A DNA stretch of 64,000 nucleotides, from NCBI GenBank assembly GCA_036268995.1, contig DATATB010000188.1, positions 3,979-67,978 on the forward strand, in the 5' to 3' direction. The translations under genes and the position numbers were made by a program. Positions within the stretch are counted from its first letter, which is position 1. Each line of letters starts with the position of its first letter. This stretch comes from DATATB01 sp036268995 (GTDB lineage Bacteria; Planctomycetota; Planctomycetia; Pirellulales; PNKZ01). This document shows, in pieces, positions 1 to 7,993 of this stretch. The notes under the pieces are model-generated. The model did not search any database. It was not told the DNA's origin and saw nothing but the letters and a program-made list of their open reading frames with translations.

Positions 1-215
1 ATTTCGAACGGGGTCGAATGCCGGTGCCGCATCAGGTAGCGGATCAGTCCGCGATCGTCGGAGACCTGCCGCGTACCCTCGCCGTAGCTGACGCGGGCCG
101 CCTGGACCACGGCCTGATCGTCGCCCATCACGTCGACCAGGCAGACGAAACCATCGTCCAGCACCTGGAACTTTTGCCAGCGCAGTTGATCGACTTGAGC
201 AGTGTTGGTGGGCAT
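1..215 (-). CDS. thyX: Flavin-dependent thymidylate synthase ThyX (N-terminal part, cut by window edge)
   Basis: This is the first 71 codons of a gene that runs off the left edge on the minus strand. ThyX makes dTMP from dUMP using FAD, NADPH and methylene-tetrahydrofolate in the cytoplasm. The visible part contains the conserved valine/alanine-rich start of the fold (residues 36-48, with ARVSYG) and the segment RHRHSTPFE at residues 63-71. That segment matches the ThyX nucleotide/FAD-binding signature, in which RHR is followed by S/T and PFE. Translation begins at an ATG whose first base is position 215. The C-terminal two thirds are outside the window, so completeness cannot be judged. Confidence 0.88.
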   Translation of the reverse strand, partial: MPTNTAQVDQLRWQKFQVLDDGFVCLVDVMGDDQAVVQAARVSYGEGTRQVSDDRGLIRYLMRHRHSTPFE

Positions 216-395
216 GGGGGCAATTCTACCGTCAGCCTGACCGTCGAACAGGTCTCGTGCATCGCGCTTGGGCGACTCTCGCTGACGGCAGCACCCCTTC
301 CTTGACGGTCTACCGAGCCATTGCTAGACTCCCCTGTTTAACGCAAGCCAGGGGCGGCGCAGGGGGGCGACTGCGCGCGGTGGCATATGCGTGGC

Positions 396-542
396 TTTTC
401 CGTAGCCCAGCCCTTCAGGGCTGGGACCAGACGGGCCGCGCGCGACTTCCCCGTTCCGACGCGGCCGACGGCCGCGTCGGAACGGGGAAATAGGATTGGG
501 TCCGCCGGCAGACCCAGCCCTGAAGGGCTGGGCTACGGAAAA
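396..542. repeat. Nested giant palindrome upstream of ppdK (in the 216-622 gap)
   Basis: The 407-base gap between thyX and ppdK holds no credible gene but carries two nested inverted repeats. The outer arms are 30 bases each (396-425 and 513-542), reverse complements by eye, built around the core CAGCCCTTCAGGGCTGG, which is itself palindromic. The inner arms are 20 bases each (447-466 and 470-489), perfectly complementary around a 3-base loop. A third, partial copy of the outer motif follows at about 541-561. No T-run follows either hairpin, so a simple intrinsic terminator is unlikely. Confidence 0.85.
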
Positions 543-622
543 AGGGCTCGGCTACGGAAAAACAAGCGCACCGCTTCATCAATCGAATCATTCAAAGCGT
601 GATCTAGATAAGGAATCCGAAC

Positions 623-3358
623 ATGGCAGCCGCTGCGAAATACGTGTTCTCGTTTGGCCAATCGGGCACCGACGGCGATGCCAGTATGCGCGATGTGCTG
701 GGCGGCAAAGGCGGTAACCTGGCCGAAATGACCAAGATCGGCCTGCCCGTGCCCGCCGGTTTCACGATCGGCACCAACTGCTGCACCTATTACTACGAGC
801 ACGACCGCCAGTATCCGCCCGAGCTGAAAGAGACCGTCGCCGCCGCGATGGCGAAGATCGAAAAAGAGATGGGCTTCAAGTTCGGCAGCACCACCAACCC
901 GCTGCTGGTGAGCTGCCGCTCGGGCGCCCGCGAGAGCATGCCCGGCATGATGGATACGGTGCTCAACATCGGCTTGAACGACCAGACGGTCGAGGCCCTG
1001 GTCAAGCAGTCGGGCAACGAGCGGTTTGCCTGGGACAGTTACCGGCGCTTTGTGCAGATGTACGGCGACGTGGTGCTGGATCTCAAGCCGAAGACCAAGG
1101 AAGCCCACGATCCGTTCGAGGAAATCCTGGCGGCCAAGAAGAAGGCCGTCGGCGTCACGAGCGACACGGAACTCACGGCCAAGCACCTCAAGGAGCTGGT
1201 CGCCGAGTTCAAGCAGGCGATCAAGCGTGAGACGGGCAAGGATTTTCCGACCGATCCGATGGAGCAGGTTTGGGGAGCCATCGGCGCCGTGTTCGGCAGT
1301 TGGATGAACGACCGGGCCGTTGTCTATCGCCGCACCTACAACATTCCGCACGAGTGGGGCACAGCCGTCAACGTGCAGGCCATGGTCTTTGGCAACCTGG
1401 GCGACGACTGCGCCACGGGCGTGGCCATGACCCGCAACGTGGCCATCGGCACCCCCGGCATCAACGGCGACTACCTGATCAATGCCCAGGGCGAGGACGT
1501 GGTGGCCGGCATCCGCACGCCGGAAAAGATCGAAGAGACGCTCGAAAAGCAAATGCCCCAGTCGTTCAAGGAACTGAACGAAATCGGCCAGCGGCTGGAG
1601 AAGCATTACAAGGACGTGCAGGACATCGAGTTCACCGTGCAGCGCGGCAAGGTCTGGATGCTGCAAACCCGCAATGCCAAGCGGACGGGCTTCGCCGCCG
1701 TGCGCATCGCCGTGGACCTGGTCAACGAAGGGCTGATCGACAAGAAGCAGGCCCTAGCCGCCAAGCGGCTGCCGGCCGACGACCTGAACCAGCTCTTGCA
1801 GCCGATCTTCGATCCGAAGGCCAAGCAAGAAACGCTCAAGTCCGGCAAGCATCTGGCCAAGGGCATCAACGCCGGCCCCGGTGCCGCCTCGGGCAAGATC
1901 TGTTTTCACGCCACCGATGCCGAGCAGTTGTGGCTCAAAGACCCCAACGTGCAACTGATTCTCGTGCGGCGCGAAACCAGCCCGGAAGATTTGCGCGGCA
2001 TGAAGGTGGCCAAGGGCATTCTCACGGCCTTTGGCGGTGCCAGTTCGCACGCGGCCCTGGTCAGCCGCCAGATGGGCAAGCCCTGCATCGTCGGCTGCGG
2101 ATCGCTCGATATCGACTATCACGCGGCCACGCTCACCGTAGGCAAGAAGGTGCTCAAGCAGGGCGACGTGATCTCGATCGACGGCTTCACCGGCGAAGTT
2201 TTTGAAGGCAAGGTGGATACGCGGCCCAGCGAAATCATCCAGGTGCTGCTCACCAAGACGCTCAAGCCGGAAGAAAGCGAAACGTACTCGCGCTACAAGC
2301 AACTCATGAGCTGGGTCGATGAGCATCGCCGGCTCAAGGTGCGCACCAATGCGGACGAGCCGAAGCAGGCCCTGGAGGCGATCGCCTTCGGCGCCGAAGG
2401 CATCGGCTTGTGCCGCACCGAGCACATGTTCTTCGACCACATCGACGATTTCCGCCAGATGATCCTGGCCACCGAGATCAAGGGCCGCGAAACCGCGCTG
2501 GCGAAGCTTTTGCCCTTTCAACGCAAAGACTTCGACGGCCTGTTTCGGGCCATGCACGGCAAACCGGTGACGATCCGGCTATTGGATCCGCCGCTGCACG
2601 AGTTCCTGCCGCACCAGGCTGAAGAACAGGCCGAGCTGGCGAAGAAGATCGGCAGCACGGCCGATGCGATTGCCCGCCGCGTCGCCGAGCTGCACGAGTT
2701 CAACCCCATGCTGGGGCATCGCGGCTGCCGCTTGGGCATCGTGTATCCGGAAATCACGCGGATGCAGGCCCGCGCCATTTTCGAGGCCGCTTGCGACGTG
2801 AAGCAGGCGGGCATCGACGTGCTGCCCGAGGTGATGATTCCGCTCGTGGGCTTCAGCGCCGAGTTCAAGAATCAAGAGAAAGTGGTTCGCGAGACGGCCA
2901 AGCAAGTGTTTGCCGAAAAGAAGATCGAAGTGCCTTACATGGTCGGCACGATGGTCGAAGTGCCGCGCGCCGCCGTGTGCGCCGGACAGATCGCCGAAGG
3001 GGCCGAGTTCTTCAGCTTCGGCACCAACGACCTGACGCAGACCACGCTGGGCATGAGCCGCGACGACTACGCCACCTATATCAACTACTACCGCGAGCAC
3101 GACATTGTCCCGAACGATCCGTTCCAGACGATCGATCGCGAGGGGGTGGGCGCGCTGATGCGGATCGCGGTCGAGGCCGGGCGCAAGGCGCGGCCAAACT
3201 TGAAGATCGGCATTTGCGGCGAACACGGCGGCGATCCGTCCAGCGTGATGTTCTGTCACGACATCAATCTGGACTACGTCAGTTGCTCGCCGTTCCGCGT
3301 GCCCATCGCGCGCCTGGCCGCCGCGCAGGCCGCCGTGGCCCAGGCATCCGGCAAATAA
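623..3358 (+). CDS. ppdK: Pyruvate, phosphate dikinase
   Basis: This 911-residue cytoplasmic enzyme interconverts pyruvate + ATP + Pi and phosphoenolpyruvate + AMP + PPi, linking glycolysis and gluconeogenesis. Domain order is typical: an N-terminal ATP-grasp nucleotide-binding domain (about residues 20-370, with GGKGGNLAEM and the SGARESMPGMMDT loop), a swivelling phosphohistidine domain with GGASSHAAL (phospho-acceptor His476), and a C-terminal PEP/pyruvate barrel (about 530-905). The barrel has GTNDLTQ and the catalytic cysteine in GICGEHGG (Cys865). Length agrees with bacterial PPDKs. The ATG at 623 is preceded by AAGGAA at a good distance. It stands alone downstream of a large palindrome. 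It is distinguished from PEP synthase and enzyme I by length and by the full PPDK N-terminal domain. Confidence 0.97.
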   Translation: MAAAAKYVFSFGQSGTDGDASMRDVLGGKGGNLAEMTKIGLPVPAGFTIGTNCCTYYYEHDRQYPPELKETVAAAMAKIEKEMGFKFGSTTNPLLVSCRSGARESMPGMMDTVLNIGLNDQTVEALVKQSGNERFAWDSYRRFVQMYGDVVLDLKPKTKEAHDPFEEILAAKKKAVGVTSDTELTAKHLKELVAEFKQAIKRETGKDFPTDPMEQVWGAIGAVFGSWMNDRAVVYRRTYNIPHEWGTAVNVQAMVFGNLGDDCATGVAMTRNVAIGTPGINGDYLINAQGEDVVAGIRTPEKIEETLEKQMPQSFKELNEIGQRLEKHYKDVQDIEFTVQRGKVWMLQTRNAKRTGFAAVRIAVDLVNEGLIDKKQALAAKRLPADDLNQLLQPIFDPKAKQETLKSGKHLAKGINAGPGAASGKICFHATDAEQLWLKDPNVQLILVRRETSPEDLRGMKVAKGILTAFGGASSHAALVSRQMGKPCIVGCGSLDIDYHAATLTVGKKVLKQGDVISIDGFTGEVFEGKVDTRPSEIIQVLLTKTLKPEESETYSRYKQLMSWVDEHRRLKVRTNADEPKQALEAIAFGAEGIGLCRTEHMFFDHIDDFRQMILATEIKGRETALAKLLPFQRKDFDGLFRAMHGKPVTIRLLDPPLHEFLPHQAEEQAELAKKIGSTADAIARRVAELHEFNPMLGHRGCRLGIVYPEITRMQARAIFEAACDVKQAGIDVLPEVMIPLVGFSAEFKNQEKVVRETAKQVFAEKKIEVPYMVGTMVEVPRAAVCAGQIAEGAEFFSFGTNDLTQTTLGMSRDDYATYINYYREHDIVPNDPFQTIDREGVGALMRIAVEAGRKARPNLKIGICGEHGGDPSSVMFCHDINLDYVSCSPFRVPIARLAAAQAAVAQASGK

Positions 3359-3377
3359 CCGGCGGCCGCCGCCTCGT

Positions 3378-3405
3378 CATAAAGCCGCGACCGGTGGTCG
3401 CGGGG
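3378..3405. repeat. Dispersed repeat A, solo half-palindrome
   Basis: This copy begins with ATAAAGCCGCGACC and continues into GGTGGTCGCGG. The same unit recurs as full inverted pairs at 35096-35153 and 42992-43077. A shorter fragment is present near 4178-4193. Here it lies just after ppdK and before the convergent toxin gene. Confidence 0.75.
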
Positions 3406-3407
3406 GG

Positions 3408-3818
3408 TTACTCCGAGGGCGGCCGTGCGCCACGCAACTCGGCGAGCAGTTCGACTTCGCTAAGTACGCGGATACCGTACGTCTCGCAGTATGCGCGCAC
3501 CAGCTTGTGCCGAAGGTGACGATCCCGGGTGCAGATGACATCGGCCCGTCCCGCAATGGCCGGAATCAATTCCGCGAGAACGACGGACTCTGCCAATTCT
3601 TGCAGGTCGCTGACAAACGAGTTGATCTCGTCGTCGGTAACTCGCGCCTGCCTGCGGACCCGCTCGTAGCGCAACACCCGGGAAAGCTCAGCGACGATCG
3701 GTTCGGACATCACCAACCGATGCGGATCGGAAAGGAGTTCCAAGAACACGGCGCGAGCTGGCCCGTCCGGACGGACAGCAACGCGCACCAGCACATTGGT
3801 GTCGCACGTAACGCGCAT
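3408..3818 (-). CDS. PIN-domain protein, putative toxin of a toxin-antitoxin pair
   Basis: This 136-residue protein resembles PIN-fold ribonuclease toxins of the 'putative toxin component, PIN family' type. It starts with the first acidic motif (DTNVLVRV, Asp6), has the second acid in SEPIVAELSRVLRY, and ends with GRADVICTRDRHL plus a typical C-terminal strand (IRVLSEVELLAELR). The usual segment before GRADVI, which carries a DPxDD-like third acidic cluster, seems to be missing: LAELIP runs directly into AIAGRADV. That would remove one metal ligand, so activity is doubtful. Its ATG shares one base with the stop of the upstream gene (TGATG), implying translational coupling. Family assignment is by motif reading. 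Confidence 0.72.
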   Translation of the reverse strand: MRVTCDTNVLVRVAVRPDGPARAVFLELLSDPHRLVMSEPIVAELSRVLRYERVRRQARVTDDEINSFVSDLQELAESVVLAELIPAIAGRADVICTRDRHLRHKLVRAYCETYGIRVLSEVELLAELRGARPPSE

Positions 3819-4129
3819 CAGCCACCGGGTGGCGAGCGTACAGACCGCATGGCCTCTTCGATGGCCTCGTCCATTTCCGCGTCGGGAACGCCGCTGGTCT
3901 TTTCGTCCATCTGGGCCAGCAGCGCGAGTAGGTGCTTGCGGACATCCGCTCGCTGCGACGTTTGCTCGTCTTCGCCCGCGCGACGCAGCGCGAGCGTCAA
4001 CTCGTCGCCGGCACTCAGATCAATGTGCAGCACGCTCGCCACCCACTCGCGTGCCGCCGGAGCGATATCTTCGGCCTTGATGGTCGCCGACCAATCGGAA
4101 CCGTTGTGATGGGTCGAGTCGTTTGTCAT
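3818..4129 (-). CDS. Putative antitoxin partner of the PIN-domain protein
   Basis: This 103-residue acidic protein is encoded directly upstream of the PIN gene and overlaps it by one base, the usual antitoxin-first arrangement. The N-terminal half has no recognised DNA-binding motif. The C-terminal half (about residues 60-103) is helical and acidic, with VPDAEMDEAIEEAMRSVRS, which resembles toxin-wrapping tails of antitoxins. I do not recognise a specific family. The call rests on gene order, size, charge and coupling. If the toxin is degenerate, this gene may be a relic or may still protect against related toxins. Confidence 0.5.
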   Translation of the reverse strand: MTNDSTHHNGSDWSATIKAEDIAPAAREWVASVLHIDLSAGDELTLALRRAGEDEQTSQRADVRKHLLALLAQMDEKTSGVPDAEMDEAIEEAMRSVRSPPGG

Positions 4130-4211
4130 GCCCGTATTTTACCGTACGGCGGCAAAACAACCAAATTCGCCCGGTGTCCGGTGGTCGCGGGGACGTGCCG
4201 CGATTGCCGGT

Positions 4212-5057
4212 TCACCCCGCGCGGAATTGGATGGCGGCGGGGAGGGCTTCTTCGCTGATCTTGAGGGCCGCGCCGGGGGGCAGCCGGCGTTCGCTCACGA
4301 TGCCGCGGGTGACGAAGTTCAGGAACTCGCCGAAATGCGCCGCCGGCCCGGTGTTGAACTGGGTCTGCAGCCGCTCGACGATCTCCTGCCACTTCAAGCC
4401 GCTGCGGTAGATTAGCCGGTAGGCGGCCTTGAGCTGGACCATTTCGGCCGTCGTGTAGCCGTTGCGTCGCAAGCCGATGCTGTTGAGCCCCACGACGCAG
4501 CCGCTTTGGCCGTCGATCGTGACGAACGGAGGCACGTCCTTGATGACGCGTGCCAGGCCGCCCAGCATGGCCAGCCGCCCGACTTTGCAAAACTGGTGTA
4601 CCGCCACATTGCCGGAGATATAGGCCCGATCTTCGACGGTCACGTGCCCGCCGAGCATGGCGTTGTTGGCAAAGATCGTATCGTTGCCCACGTGGCAGTC
4701 GTGGGCGACGTGCGTGCCCACCATCAGCAGGTTGCGGTCGCCGACGTGGGTCGTGTGGCCTTCGCGCAGCGCGCGGTGAATGGTCACGTTCTCGCGAATC
4801 GTGTTGCCGCAGCCGATTACGAGCTGGCCGACGCGCTCGGGCATGTGTGCATGCTGCGGCAAGCCGCCGATCGTGGCCCGCTCGAACACGTGGTTGTTGC
4901 TGCCCAGCGTCGTGCCCTGCTTGATAATCGCAAAGCTGTCGATGCGGCAGCGGTCGCCGATGCAGGCCTGGGATTCGATGATGGCAAAGGGGCCGACTTC
5001 GACTTCGCAGCCAAGCTGGGCGCTGGGGTGAACGACGGCCAGGGGGTGGATGCCCAC
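4212..5057 (-). CDS. lpxA: Acyl-[ACP]-UDP-N-acetylglucosamine O-acyltransferase (lipid A synthesis)
   Basis: LpxA transfers a 3-hydroxyacyl chain from ACP to UDP-GlcNAc, the first step of lipid A synthesis. The 281-residue protein begins IHPLAVVHPSAQLG and consists of left-handed beta-helix hexapeptide repeats through about residue 200. It carries the catalytic-histidine region THVAHDCHVGND and the conserved NNAMLGGHV and KDVPPF segments. The C-terminal helical domain is present. I place the start at a GTG (first base 5057), preceded by AAGGAAG about 7 bases upstream. A longer frame to 5207 encodes an N-terminal stretch unlike LpxA. The protein implies an outer membrane with lipid A. It is monocistronic here, without lpxD/lpxB nearby. 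Confidence 0.92.
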   Translation of the reverse strand: MGIHPLAVVHPSAQLGCEVEVGPFAIIESQACIGDRCRIDSFAIIKQGTTLGSNNHVFERATIGGLPQHAHMPERVGQLVIGCGNTIRENVTIHRALREGHTTHVGDRNLLMVGTHVAHDCHVGNDTIFANNAMLGGHVTVEDRAYISGNVAVHQFCKVGRLAMLGGLARVIKDVPPFVTIDGQSGCVVGLNSIGLRRNGYTTAEMVQLKAAYRLIYRSGLKWQEIVERLQTQFNTGPAAHFGEFLNFVTRGIVSERRLPPGAALKISEEALPAAIQFRAG

Positions 5058-5636
5058 GCAGTGCTTCCTTGCAATATTAAGTGCTGCCCAACTGCCGTTA
5101 TGGCTTGGTTTTTCCCTGAGCCGTGAGGGGCCTCGCGAGGGCATGGCAAGGCTGGGGGCATCCGCGCTTGTCGCACTCGGCTCGCAGGTGCGCACTGACC
5201 CCGCCACCTTTATCGGCCGTTTCGATTGCGACGATGCAGACGGAAAAGCAGTTCCGCCGTTTTGCCCAGTGCGGAAACCCCCTCGGCGGCCGGAAATGCC
5301 GACCGCAAATGGGTTTACTCAGCGTGCCGCGCGGCAGACTGGCCGGGGGCTGGCCACCTTGGCCTGAACTGCTACACTCGGCAGTTAGTGTAGTGATTCG
5401 TGCTGACGGGGTTCGAACACGGGGTGCCACTGCTGGCTGGTCCAACCGTGGATCGAAGCGACAGGCGTTCTCGCACGGCCGGCGACGCGATTTGGTCGAA
5501 TCTGACCGCACGGTGGCATCGCACTGCTGGACAAGCCAGCAGTGCCACCCTGATAGGTTCCCGCACTTACGAGGCGCTGCACTGGCTGTAACATACCCGG
5601 CACTTTCACACTCCCTGCCAGCAGGAGCCTGCTACC
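5058..5636. repeat. Intergenic region with repeat C copies (5422-5443, 5521-5549)
   Basis: This 579-base divergent gap contains no coding sequence I can support. It carries two copies of a palindromic unit with core CTGCTGG...CCAGCAG. The copy at 5422-5443 is degenerate; the one at 5521-5549 is a good hairpin (CACTGCTGG ACAAG CCAGCAGTG). The same unit occurs twice at 61548-61626. Confidence 0.7.
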
Positions 5637-5957
5637 ATGCCCACCAGCGAACAAATGTACGACGAAGCCGATCGGCTGAAAGACCAGGGCAAGCCGGCCG
5701 AAGCCATCGCCAAGCTCGAAGAACTGCTGGCACAGGACAACACCTACACGCTGGCGCATCGGGCCTTGGCCGTGCTTTGCGGCCGAGTGAACCGCCACGA
5801 CGACGCGATCCGCCACGCGTTGGTCGCCTGCCAGCAAGAGCCCAACGATCCGTTCAGCTACACGGCCCTGAGCGTCACCTACCAGCGTGCCGGCCGCATC
5901 CAGGAAGCCGAAGACGCGAAAGCCCAGGCGCACATGATGGCCGGGCATCGGCACTAG
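5637..5957 (+). CDS. Small tetratricopeptide-repeat protein
   Basis: This is a 106-residue protein made of three TPR-like helix pairs. The first spans about residues 6-34 (YDEADRLKDQGKPAEAIAKL), the second about 40-68 (THRALA-type packing, NRHDDAIRHAL) and the third about 74-100 (SYTALSVTYQRAGRIQEAEDA). It has no signal peptide or membrane segment, so it is probably a cytoplasmic adaptor that binds a protein partner. The ATG follows CAGGAG at a workable spacing. A run of GTGAAAAGT repeats follows the stop. The partner cannot be inferred from the neighbours. Confidence 0.8.
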   Translation: MPTSEQMYDEADRLKDQGKPAEAIAKLEELLAQDNTYTLAHRALAVLCGRVNRHDDAIRHALVACQQEPNDPFSYTALSVTYQRAGRIQEAEDAKAQAHMMAGHRH

Positions 5958-5959
5958 AG

Positions 5960-5992
5960 GAAGTGAAAAGTGAAGAGTGAAAAGTGAAAAAT
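5960..5992. repeat. Repeat D: GTGAAAAGT direct repeat
   Basis: Several 9-10 base units of the form AAGTGAAAAGT occur head to tail between the TPR gene and the minus-strand ATPase gene. The same unit recurs at 23693-23716 and, as an inverted pair, at 56864-56985. Confidence 0.75.
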
Positions 5993-6020
5993 GGAGGAAT
6001 AGCGACTTGCGAGGCACGCC

Positions 6021-6908
6021 TCACGCTTCCAGTTGCAGGCCGTTGTCGTTGATGGTGTAGGGTACGATCTCGTCGCTGGCCGCGCTGCCGCGATGCTTGG
6101 CGACGTAGACGGCCCGGGCCAGGCGGCGGCCGTCGCGCACCTTGCCCATGTACAGGATCGTGTTGGCGTTGGAGAGCACGTCGCCCTGGTCCAGCGGCCG
6201 GTCGATGAGTTGATCGAGCATGCTCTCGGCCGACGTGTAGAGCAGCAGGCAACTCACCTGGCTGCTGTCGTAGGCATGGGCCGCCACCTGCTCGCTGTGC
6301 TGGCGAAAATGCTCGCGCAGCAAGTCCCGGGCAACCCAGTCGGCCTCTTTGCGCAGAATCTGGTGGTAGATGTATTCGAACAACTCGAACTGGATCGATT
6401 CGCTCGGCCGATCGATCGGCTCGACGCCGTCGATCACTGCCCGGCGGCTGCCGGCCACAAAATTGCCGTAGAAAAATCCAATGGTCACTGCCAGCTTGTG
6501 GGCCAGCTCGGCCTGCCAGCCTTGCCAGGCATCGAAATCCAAATCACCGCGCGTGACGCGCCGCCCCGAGTAGTCGAACACGTGCAGATAGTCGGCCCGG
6601 GCCGCATGGCCATTGAACAAGCTGGCCGCGTCGGGCGGATGCGCCGGATCGGCGGCCGCGAGTTGCCAGGAGCAAATGCGGCGCGCGTAGTCGGCATGGC
6701 TCTGCGCATCGCCGCGCGAGCTCATATCGAACAAGATGCCGCGACGGCCTTCCTGCCGCGCTCCGGCATCGGCGAACTGCACGCCCAACTGCGTCTTGCC
6801 GATGCCCGTGGCTCCGACCGCCACCGTCAGCGTGCCGGGGATAAGCCCGCCGCCGAGCATGGCGTCCAGTTGTGCGAGACCTGTCGAGTGACGAGCGGTT
6901 TCAGGCAT
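6021..6908 (-). CDS. KaiC/RAD55-like RecA-superfamily ATPase
   Basis: This is a 295-residue single-domain ATPase. It opens with GLAQLDAMLGGGLIPG, typical of the KaiC/RadA/RAD55 group, where the segment lies just before the P-loop. The Walker A motif is GATGIGKT (residues 32-39). A probable Walker B strand near residue 160 ends in AVIDGVEPI, and the protein closes with a beta-rich segment (VYVAKHRGSAASDEIVPY). There is one RecA domain, against two in circadian KaiC. The family acts in signalling or DNA-linked processes, and no partner is evident here. A membrane protein gene lies 15 bases upstream on the same strand, so they may be co-transcribed. The biological role is unknown. Confidence 0.78.
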   Translation of the reverse strand: MPETARHSTGLAQLDAMLGGGLIPGTLTVAVGATGIGKTQLGVQFADAGARQEGRRGILFDMSSRGDAQSHADYARRICSWQLAAADPAHPPDAASLFNGHAARADYLHVFDYSGRRVTRGDLDFDAWQGWQAELAHKLAVTIGFFYGNFVAGSRRAVIDGVEPIDRPSESIQFELFEYIYHQILRKEADWVARDLLREHFRQHSEQVAAHAYDSSQVSCLLLYTSAESMLDQLIDRPLDQGDVLSNANTILYMGKVRDGRRLARAVYVAKHRGSAASDEIVPYTINDNGLQLEA

Positions 6909-6923
6909 TCGTGTTGGTAACCC

Positions 6924-7949
6924 TCAGAGGTTTGCAGTGCGCAATTTTTTACCAAATGTCGGCCACTTAATTTGCGCCGGCTGGCGGAGCTTTGCGGCTC
7001 GGCGCTCGAGGCGCCAATGCTCGGCGGTCGCATGGCAAACGAGCGGCACCCCCAGCTTTTCGGCCAGTTCGCCAGCCAGCCGGGCCTTGCGGCAGACGGA
7101 CGGCCCGACGATGAACATCAGCGTCATCCGCCGATACTTCTGCATGTCCGGCTCAGCATCTTCCGATTCTGGCTGCCAGACCAGGTTCACCTCGATGCCG
7201 TTAGTGATGGAATCTTGCCGCCGTCGCTGACAAGCACACAATTGCACGGCGACGATCTGATCCAAGGGAATGCTGGTGATGGGCTCCGGCCCGAGCTTAC
7301 ATACGCCGCTGGCCAGATCAATGGCCGCAAACGGCAGCGCTTTGATCATCTTCGGCAGGTACCAAAAGATGACGCACATCATTCCGCAGGCAAAAGCCAA
7401 AAAGCAGGTAAAAGCCGCCTTGATCGCCCTCGGGTTGTCCGTGTAGCGCCAAATCACGAGCACGATCACGCCTGAGACGAGCGTCATCCAAGGGATTCCG
7501 AACCAGCGGAATCCGTAGTGCAGATTTTTTGCTTTCAAGCCGAACCACCAACCGCCTTCCACCGGCTTGAGTACGTATTCTTCCGGTTGAATGTCACCAA
7601 AAGGATACTCGCGGCCGTCCACCGGTTCACTGGGAATGTCGGAGAGCACCGACGCCGCGGCATGCCACACTGGGGCATTTCGCAGAACGCTGAGCATCAC
7701 GGCGAAGAACGCGACCAGTGCCAGCGCCGTGCCCAGCGCGAAGGCACCCACGCCGATCAATGCCGGCGGCTCGTTGGCCCAGGCTCCCGCAATGCCACCG
7801 ATCTGCTGCACGTGCCATGCAAACAATGCGGTCGCGCCGCAAAAGCCGACCAACAGTATTGCCGTCGCTGCCAGGGCCAAGCCAATGCCCGGCTGTGGCA
7901 GCCGCGTGGCATCCATCGGCCAGGATGGCGCAGGATGGCGACTAGCCAT
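6924..7949 (-). CDS. Multi-pass membrane protein of unknown function
   Basis: This 341-residue protein has four likely transmembrane segments: about residues 20-46 (LALAATAILLVGFCG), 60-85 (GVGAFALGTALALVAFF), 155-172 (WMTLVSGVIVLVIW) and 183-205 (FTCFLAFACGMMCVIFW). A cytoplasmic C-terminal domain of about 130 residues follows, with a beta-rich, PH-like feel (LDQIVAVQLCACQ, LMFIVGPSV). I place the start at the ATG at 7949, preceded by GGAGAG. A longer frame to 8096 would overlap the upstream gene and has an arginine-rich, implausible N-terminus. I do not recognise the family. It may be co-transcribed with the ATPase downstream. Confidence 0.75.
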   Translation of the reverse strand: MASRHPAPSWPMDATRLPQPGIGLALAATAILLVGFCGATALFAWHVQQIGGIAGAWANEPPALIGVGAFALGTALALVAFFAVMLSVLRNAPVWHAAASVLSDIPSEPVDGREYPFGDIQPEEYVLKPVEGGWWFGLKAKNLHYGFRWFGIPWMTLVSGVIVLVIWRYTDNPRAIKAAFTCFLAFACGMMCVIFWYLPKMIKALPFAAIDLASGVCKLGPEPITSIPLDQIVAVQLCACQRRRQDSITNGIEVNLVWQPESEDAEPDMQKYRRMTLMFIVGPSVCRKARLAGELAEKLGVPLVCHATAEHWRLERRAAKLRQPAQIKWPTFGKKLRTANL

Positions 7950-7993
7950 ACGATCGCTCTCCGAATTTCGCCTCCGTGCGCGTGCACGATCAT

